Source of the DNA: Saprospiraceae bacterium
Lineage (GTDB): Bacteria > Bacteroidota > Bacteroidia > Chitinophagales > Saprospiraceae
NCBI GenBank assembly: GCA_014379065.1
Contig: JACMMM010000487.1
Location: 1 to 10,194, forward strand
Reading direction: 5' to 3'
Length of the DNA stretch: 10,194 bases
Both the position numbers and the translations under genes were made by a program. The notes beneath the pieces are model-generated. The model saw only the letters and a program-made list of their open reading frames with translations, did no database searches and had not been told where the DNA came from. Positions 6,005 through 10,194 of the stretch are shown here, one piece after another; positions within the stretch are counted from its first letter, which is position 1; each line of letters begins with the position of its first letter.

Positions 6005-9000
6005 TTAATCAACAACAAATTTTCCGGCACAATGGAAACGTCTATTTTCAATAAGGTGGTAGAAATAAACACCCTTGCTAAAATCATCTTTCTTGATTTG
6101 GAAAGTGAGCGCAGATTTTGATGCTGGCAAAATAGTTTTTATTTTTTCGCCTAACACATTATATACCTGTAATTGAAAATTATCGCGATTTTTTGTTGTT
6201 GTATTTACGGTTAAAATTGAAACATCGTTCACTGGGTTTGGCGATAATGACACAGTAGTATTGCTTATGCCAACATCGTTAATACCCGTTGACATATCAA
6301 TGTTTATGTTATCAACATAAATATTGTTGCCTGTGCCAGTAACGTTCTTGAAACCAAACAACACCTGTGGTTGTGATGCAAATGCGGCAAGCGAAACAGT
6401 CTCAGTTCGCCAATGCGATGCTAAAGGCACAAACCGACTGTTGGGATAAAAAGTATTTGTTGTCCTTAATGCGTTGCCCCCCTTTTTATAAATGGTTGTC
6501 CAGCTATCGCCACAATCTGTTGAAATTTCCACCCTAAGTGAGTCGTTTAAAGTTACACTTTTTTTAGCATAAGCCACATCAAAAACAAGATTGAGATTAC
6601 TTAAGGTGGTTAAATCATAATTCTGTGTAAGCAGAATTGTAAAAACACCCTTGTCCGCTGCATCAAAGTTCTGGCTCACGTATGAATGTGCGCTTGCATC
6701 ATAGCCCCCTACATTGGCTAACTGCCATGCTGAGAGATCGTTATCAGGGTTCAAAACCTCCCAGCCTGCCGGGATTGTTCCTGTTTCAAAACCTTCCACT
6801 AGTGGCAATGACTGCTGATTGTAGGTAACATTGATATGTTGTGTTTTTGTAGTGCTGTTTGTACCTGCTGCATTGCCCGCTGTTAATGAGGCATCATACA
6901 CCCCTGCTGTTGGATAGGTAACGGTTACAATACTGCCAGTTGCTGATGAAGGCGTGCCGCCTGGAAATGTCCATGTATTTGATGTAGGGCCCTCAGAACT
7001 GACATCGGTAAACGTTACCGTTTGGCCGGGGCAGATCATGGTGCGGTCTTCAGTGAAATCGGCGATGGGTGGCGATGTAACATAAAGATCAGATTCCCAC
7101 AAACCTCGGCCATAAGTAGCAGCACGGATTTTACCAGCATTATAGTTTATTTCCAACTCATCAATAACAACATTAGGTAATCCATTCATAAAACTTTGCC
7201 AGTTGGTAAAGTTGTTATTGCGATAAAAAACACCTGCGTCGGTTCCAAGGTAAATGCCTTCGAGCGAATCATTTTGAACAGCGATAGAAACAGCAGGTAT
7301 ATTGGGCAGATTACCCGAAATATTTGCCCAGTTTAGCCCTCCGTCAATACTCCTGAAAACTTTGTTAGTGGAAAATCCTGAAATGGTAACATAAACTTTA
7401 TTTGAATCATTGTCAGATACAGCCACATGGCTAATTGGCCCAGGAAGACCCGAACTAATATTGGCTACGTTTCCATTGGCAAGATTTATTTTATAAACCG
7501 AGCCACCATCGGTACCATACATCACATTTTGTGCTGTTTTACAAATAGCCATATACTTAAGCACACCCAGGCCACCATCAGTAACCTTTGTATAAGATGA
7601 ACCATTATTTACGCTTTTGAAAATATCCTGCCTGCCAACATAAAGCACACCCGAAGCGTTAAGCAGGAAAGGTGTGTTCCAATCAGCAACGCCCGTTAGG
7701 CCATTGGTAATCTCAACATAACTGTTGCCTCCATTAGTGCTGCGTGATAACCCATTGTTTTGCGATTCGCTGAAAACAATATTTGTATTAATGGGGCTAA
7801 TAGCTTGCTCCATTCCATCGCCGCCATATACTTTTTTCCATGATCCGTTATAACGAAAGCTGCCATTATCCTGAGAGCCGGTATATACTAGGGAGTTATT
7901 GATCTCTGAGCCAGCCAAACGGTAGAACTGTGAAATTTGCATACCGCCACTCAAATCTATCCAAGAGAATCCAAAATCCGTTGACTTCCACAAGCCACCA
8001 TCGCTGCCGCAAAAAAGGGTGTTTCCTATAAAATCTAAAAAATGAATATCAGCATGTACATAATTGTAGTTGTTTTCATACCAATGTGCATTTAAAATGT
8101 AGTTGATTCCACCATCAAAACTTTCCCAAACATTTATACCTCCGGTAAAAACATGATCAGCATCCGTTGGGTCTACAGCAATGGCTAATGTGTACCAGCT
8201 GAATCCTCCAATATCTGCGCCATCAGTATCTCCAGAAAGCAAATTTGGCTGATTGGCTCTCAACGAAAAAGTAAGCCCCGCATCTTCACTTCTGTACATT
8301 CCATAAAAACCACTGGTTGAGCCATCGCCCGCTATCGCATAAACATAATTTGGATTTGCAGGGGTTACAGCAAGTGAAAGGCGATTAATACTGTTGGGAT
8401 CGGGGAGGCCAGCTGTAATAGTGGCCCATGTAATTCCATTATCTGTGGAGCGATACATCGCTTTATCACTTGTGGCATATACCACGTTATTGTTCCCAGG
8501 TTGAAATTCAATATCGCGTGTTTGGCCTGGTTTGGCTAATACCCAGTTTGCGCCGGCATCAGTGGTTCTGAAAATACCAATGTTGGTCGTTACGATCAAT
8601 ACATTATGATCAAGTGGGTCCATGACGATTTTCTGCGTTTGCCTCACATTTTTCTTTTTCCAGTCCAAGCCTGTAGAATGGTAAGTAAGACCACCATCCG
8701 TTGATTTTAAAACGCCTAAACTATAGCTCACTAATATCTGTCCATCACCCTCGCCCGATCCAGCATAAATTATATTGGGATCAGTGTAATCAACCACAAT
8801 ACTTGTAAAACCTATTGCAGCAAGTTCATCCGTTGTGGTGCTAAAATTATTACCGCCTGAGGGTGATTTCCAAATACCACCTGTTGGGGCACATGCATAA
8901 ATTTCGTTTTCGTTTAAGGGGTTTACAGCCATTCCGTTTATACGGCCAACGCCTGCACCCTGATTGTTGCCCGTAACAGTGTTAAACGGGCCCAGTGGCT

Positions 9001-9370
9001 GCCATGTCCCCTGCGTATGTAATGTGTTTTGAGCGTTTTTTTGTCGCCATGCCTGCATATTATAGTAAACAGCATCAGGGTCAGGGAAGCTCCCATCGGC
9101 GTTTACGCGAGGTTGCCAAAACGTTTCCCATCTTTTATAAATACCGTACCCTTCAACGCCTTCATCATCATCAGCTATTTTAGCATTCAATTTGGCATGC
9201 TTATTCTGATAGTTTAACTTCCGTATTTCGTCTTTAAAATAGGAGTCAGCTTTTTTCTTTATGCTGAAAAAATTGGGTTCAGGCTTTTGCATTTCCTTAA
9301 TCCAGCTTTGCGAAAAGCAATTAAGCGAAAACAAAAAAAGAAATGCTGATGTGATTAATTTTGATTTCAT
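6005..9370 (-). CDS. Secreted Asp-box beta-propeller protein with PKD, choice-of-anchor-J and T9SS sorting domains
   Basis: A 1121-residue exported protein, probably moved across the outer membrane by the type IX system and then released or surface-attached. Residues 1-21 are a Sec signal peptide (MKSKLITSAFLFLFSLNCFSQ). Residues 22-125 carry a family-typical lead-in (YKRWETFWQPRVNADGSFPDP). About 130-763 is a propeller region with around ten Asp-box-like motifs (S/T-x-D-x-G-x-x-W/Y/F), for example at 223-230, 269-276, 308-315, 361-368, 417-424, 463-470 and 674-681. The number suggests one large or two stacked propellers, as in VPS10, sialidase-like or GH74 proteins. About 768-848 is a PKD domain (WTFPGGTPSS); 855-1026 is a choice-of-anchor-J / cleaved-adhesin jelly roll (FETGTIPAGW); 1038-1121 is a type A T9SS C-terminal domain (SLSPNPV, VYNVLGEKI, KGVYFY, ending GKFVVD). 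I cannot identify a catalytic site, so adhesion or glycan binding is as likely as hydrolysis. The ATG at 9370 is chosen because it starts the signal peptide; an upstream in-frame ATG at 9466 would bury it. Confidence 0.92.
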   Translation of the reverse strand: MKSKLITSAFLFLFSLNCFSQSWIKEMQKPEPNFFSIKKKADSYFKDEIRKLNYQNKHAKLNAKIADDDEGVEGYGIYKRWETFWQPRVNADGSFPDPDAVYYNMQAWRQKNAQNTLHTQGTWQPLGPFNTVTGNNQGAGVGRINGMAVNPLNENEIYACAPTGGIWKSPSGGNNFSTTTDELAAIGFTSIVVDYTDPNIIYAGSGEGDGQILVSYSLGVLKSTDGGLTYHSTGLDWKKKNVRQTQKIVMDPLDHNVLIVTTNIGIFRTTDAGANWVLAKPGQTRDIEFQPGNNNVVYATSDKAMYRSTDNGITWATITAGLPDPNSINRLSLAVTPANPNYVYAIAGDGSTSGFYGMYRSEDAGLTFSLRANQPNLLSGDTDGADIGGFSWYTLAIAVDPTDADHVFTGGINVWESFDGGINYILNAHWYENNYNYVHADIHFLDFIGNTLFCGSDGGLWKSTDFGFSWIDLSGGMQISQFYRLAGSEINNSLVYTGSQDNGSFRYNGSWKKVYGGDGMEQAISPINTNIVFSESQNNGLSRSTNGGNSYVEITNGLTGVADWNTPFLLNASGVLYVGRQDIFKSVNNGSSYTKVTDGGLGVLKYMAICKTAQNVMYGTDGGSVYKINLANGNVANISSGLPGPISHVAVSDNDSNKVYVTISGFSTNKVFRSIDGGLNWANISGNLPNIPAVSIAVQNDSLEGIYLGTDAGVFYRNNNFTNWQSFMNGLPNVVIDELEINYNAGKIRAATYGRGLWESDLYVTSPPIADFTEDRTMICPGQTVTFTDVSSEGPTSNTWTFPGGTPSSATGSIVTVTYPTAGVYDASLTAGNAAGTNSTTKTQHINVTYNQQSLPLVEGFETGTIPAGWEVLNPDNDLSAWQLANVGGYDASAHSYVSQNFDAADKGVFTILLTQNYDLTTLSNLNLVFDVAYAKKSVTLNDSLRVEISTDCGDSWTTIYKKGGNALRTTNTFYPNSRFVPLASHWRTETVSLAAFASQPQVLFGFKNVTGTGNNIYVDNINIDMSTGINDVGISNTTVSLSPNPVNDVSILTVNTTTKNRDNFQLQVYNVLGEKIKTILPASKSALTFQIKKDDFSKGVYFYHLIENRRFHCAGKFVVD

Positions 9371-9444
9371 TTCAGTGAGATGCAAATTGATGATTTTTGT
9401 TGCGAGGAACTGACCAGCTCCGATGGGGTGCAATATCTGCCTTT

Positions 9445-9461
9445 TTCCATTTAAAATGGAA
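9445..9461. promoter_or_regulatory. 17-bp palindrome upstream of the T9SS protein gene
   Basis: TTCCATTT (9445-9452) and AAATGGAA (9454-9461) are perfect inverted repeats around a single central base, about 75 bp upstream of the T9SS gene start at 9370. A one-base spacer cannot form an RNA hairpin without opening the stem, so a DNA-binding dimer site fits better than a terminator. No promoter boxes could be identified confidently nearby. The operator role is inferred from symmetry and position only. Confidence 0.3.
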
Positions 9462-9544
9462 GCCAAGTCTTGAACTTTAATGCGTTATGGTAGCCAATAG
9501 CAAAACTTTCCCAAGTGCCTTCCTCGATGCGTGGAGAAAACAGC

Positions 9545-9982
9545 CTATTGCTGAACATTTTTAATATAATTTGGCGATTCGCATTCCTGCCAATACTCTA
9601 CGATCTTTACGATAATCTTTTTTAGTTTGTCATAACTGCTTGGTTTGACAAAGAACCCTTGAATAGACCTCGAATAAGCATCAATTACATGTCCCTGTTC
9701 GGCACTCGTAGAAAAGAAAAGATAAGGGATAGATTTTAATCTCAGATCTTCATTGTTGTGAATTTTTTCTCGCAACTCCATTCCATTTAACTTGGGCATA
9801 TTTATGTCAGAAAGGACAAGAAAAGGTTCAACGTCTGTGTCGGTCAAATATTCCAAGGCCTGTATGCTGTCGCCAAAGAAAATAACTTTATTGTTGTAAT
9901 TAAGTTCTTTAAAAATGTCTCCCAAAATTTCTTGGTCGTCGAGGTCGTCTTCAATAATGACGATTGGGCCGCTTTTGTTCAT
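9545..9982 (-). CDS. Single-domain CheY-like response regulator
   Basis: A 145-residue cytoplasmic receiver domain with no output domain. All phosphotransfer residues are visible: the acidic pair Asp12-Asp13 after IVIIE, the phospho-acceptor Asp59 in VLSDINMPKLNGMEL, Ser91 at the switch Ser/Thr position (FFSTSAE) and the conserved Lys113 in GFFVKPSS. The length and the EDDLDDQEIL opening resemble the stand-alone Rcp1-type regulators common in Bacteroidota, which receive phosphate from hybrid or phytochrome-like histidine kinases. No kinase gene is in the window, so the partner is unknown. The ATG at 9982 starts the receiver directly (MNKSGPIVIIEDD); an in-frame ATG at 10048 would add 22 residues with no family counterpart. 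There is no Shine-Dalgarno sequence. The gene lies 174 bp upstream of the T9SS gene start on the same strand, too far apart to assume an operon. Confidence 0.92.
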   Translation of the reverse strand: MNKSGPIVIIEDDLDDQEILGDIFKELNYNNKVIFFGDSIQALEYLTDTDVEPFLVLSDINMPKLNGMELREKIHNNEDLRLKSIPYLFFSTSAEQGHVIDAYSRSIQGFFVKPSSYDKLKKIIVKIVEYWQECESPNYIKNVQQ

Positions 9983-10194
9983 TGTGCAAATTTTAAGTTT
10001 GTAAGTTACGTGTCTTTTACAAGTAAGATGAAAGTTGTTTTCAGCCAATTGAAATATTGGGAATAACAGCTTTCATTGGAAAATATTCGTATTTATTTAT
10101 TGCGCCTGCTGGGTCGTTTTCCTTACGGCTCATAGTAAAGCGTTACTGCACCTCAACCAAATGTTTTTGTTTTTAAGAGTTTAAGATTAATTCT

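Noticed and set aside
9371..9466. ATG at 9466 as the start of the T9SS protein.
   Set aside because: It would place 32 residues before a typical signal peptide that starts at its own ATG (9370).
9985..9994. TAAAATTTGC on the minus strand just before the response-regulator ATG as a -7 box.
   Set aside because: It has three rather than two bases between TA and TTTG and sits too close to the ATG for a normal leader.
9983..10048. ATG at 10048 as the start of the response regulator.
   Set aside because: The 22 extra residues have no receiver-domain counterpart; the ATG at 9982 gives a normal receiver N-terminus.
9983..10194. Possible partial gene or regulatory structure at the right edge.
   Set aside because: AT-rich, with no long open frame, no clear TAnnTTTG box on either strand at the right spacing and no strong hairpin.

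Overview
The window most likely comes from a member of the Bacteroidota, probably an environmental Chitinophagia/Saprospiria-like lineage (class is inference). Four things point there: a secreted protein ending in a type IX secretion (T9SS) sorting domain; genes starting without a Shine-Dalgarno sequence, after A/T-rich leaders; a MurA with the Asp-type active-site loop (GGDKIGRRR); and an RND pump with the long Bacteroidota-style C-terminus (FWGPLSW).

Layout, left to right. Bases 2-3142 (+) are the 3' ~93% of an RND efflux pump inner-membrane subunit; its N-terminus lies outside the window. The gene ends in two related hairpins and then a strong intrinsic terminator (3140-3236). Immediately after is an orphan, decayed HigB-type mRNA-interferase toxin gene (3264-3566). 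It has a TTG start, an in-frame TGA where the family continues, a replaced C-terminus and no HigA antitoxin. Next come an AT-rich gene for a putative lipoprotein with two DUF4348-like halves (3598-4575) and then murA (4681-5997), the first committed enzyme of peptidoglycan synthesis. murA has a candidate Bacteroidota promoter and a short leader that can fold in two mutually exclusive ways. Converging on murA with only a 7-bp gap is a large minus-strand gene (6005-9370) for a secreted Asp-box beta-propeller / PKD / choice-of-anchor-J / T9SS protein. Upstream of it, also on the minus strand, lies a single-domain CheY-like response regulator (9545-9982). In 9983-10194 I see no gene or convincing signal.

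The genes do not form one pathway. The RND pump belongs to an operon lying mostly to the left; murA is a housekeeping gene; the others are accessory. Sampled 60-base lines suggest a mosaic: about 55-58% G+C in the RND and murA genes, against about 32-40% in the lipoprotein, T9SS and response-regulator genes. I found no clearly new multi-gene system. The best leads are the broken solitary HigB toxin, the Cys-to-Asp MurA with predicted target-based fosfomycin insensitivity, and the competing hairpins in the murA leader.
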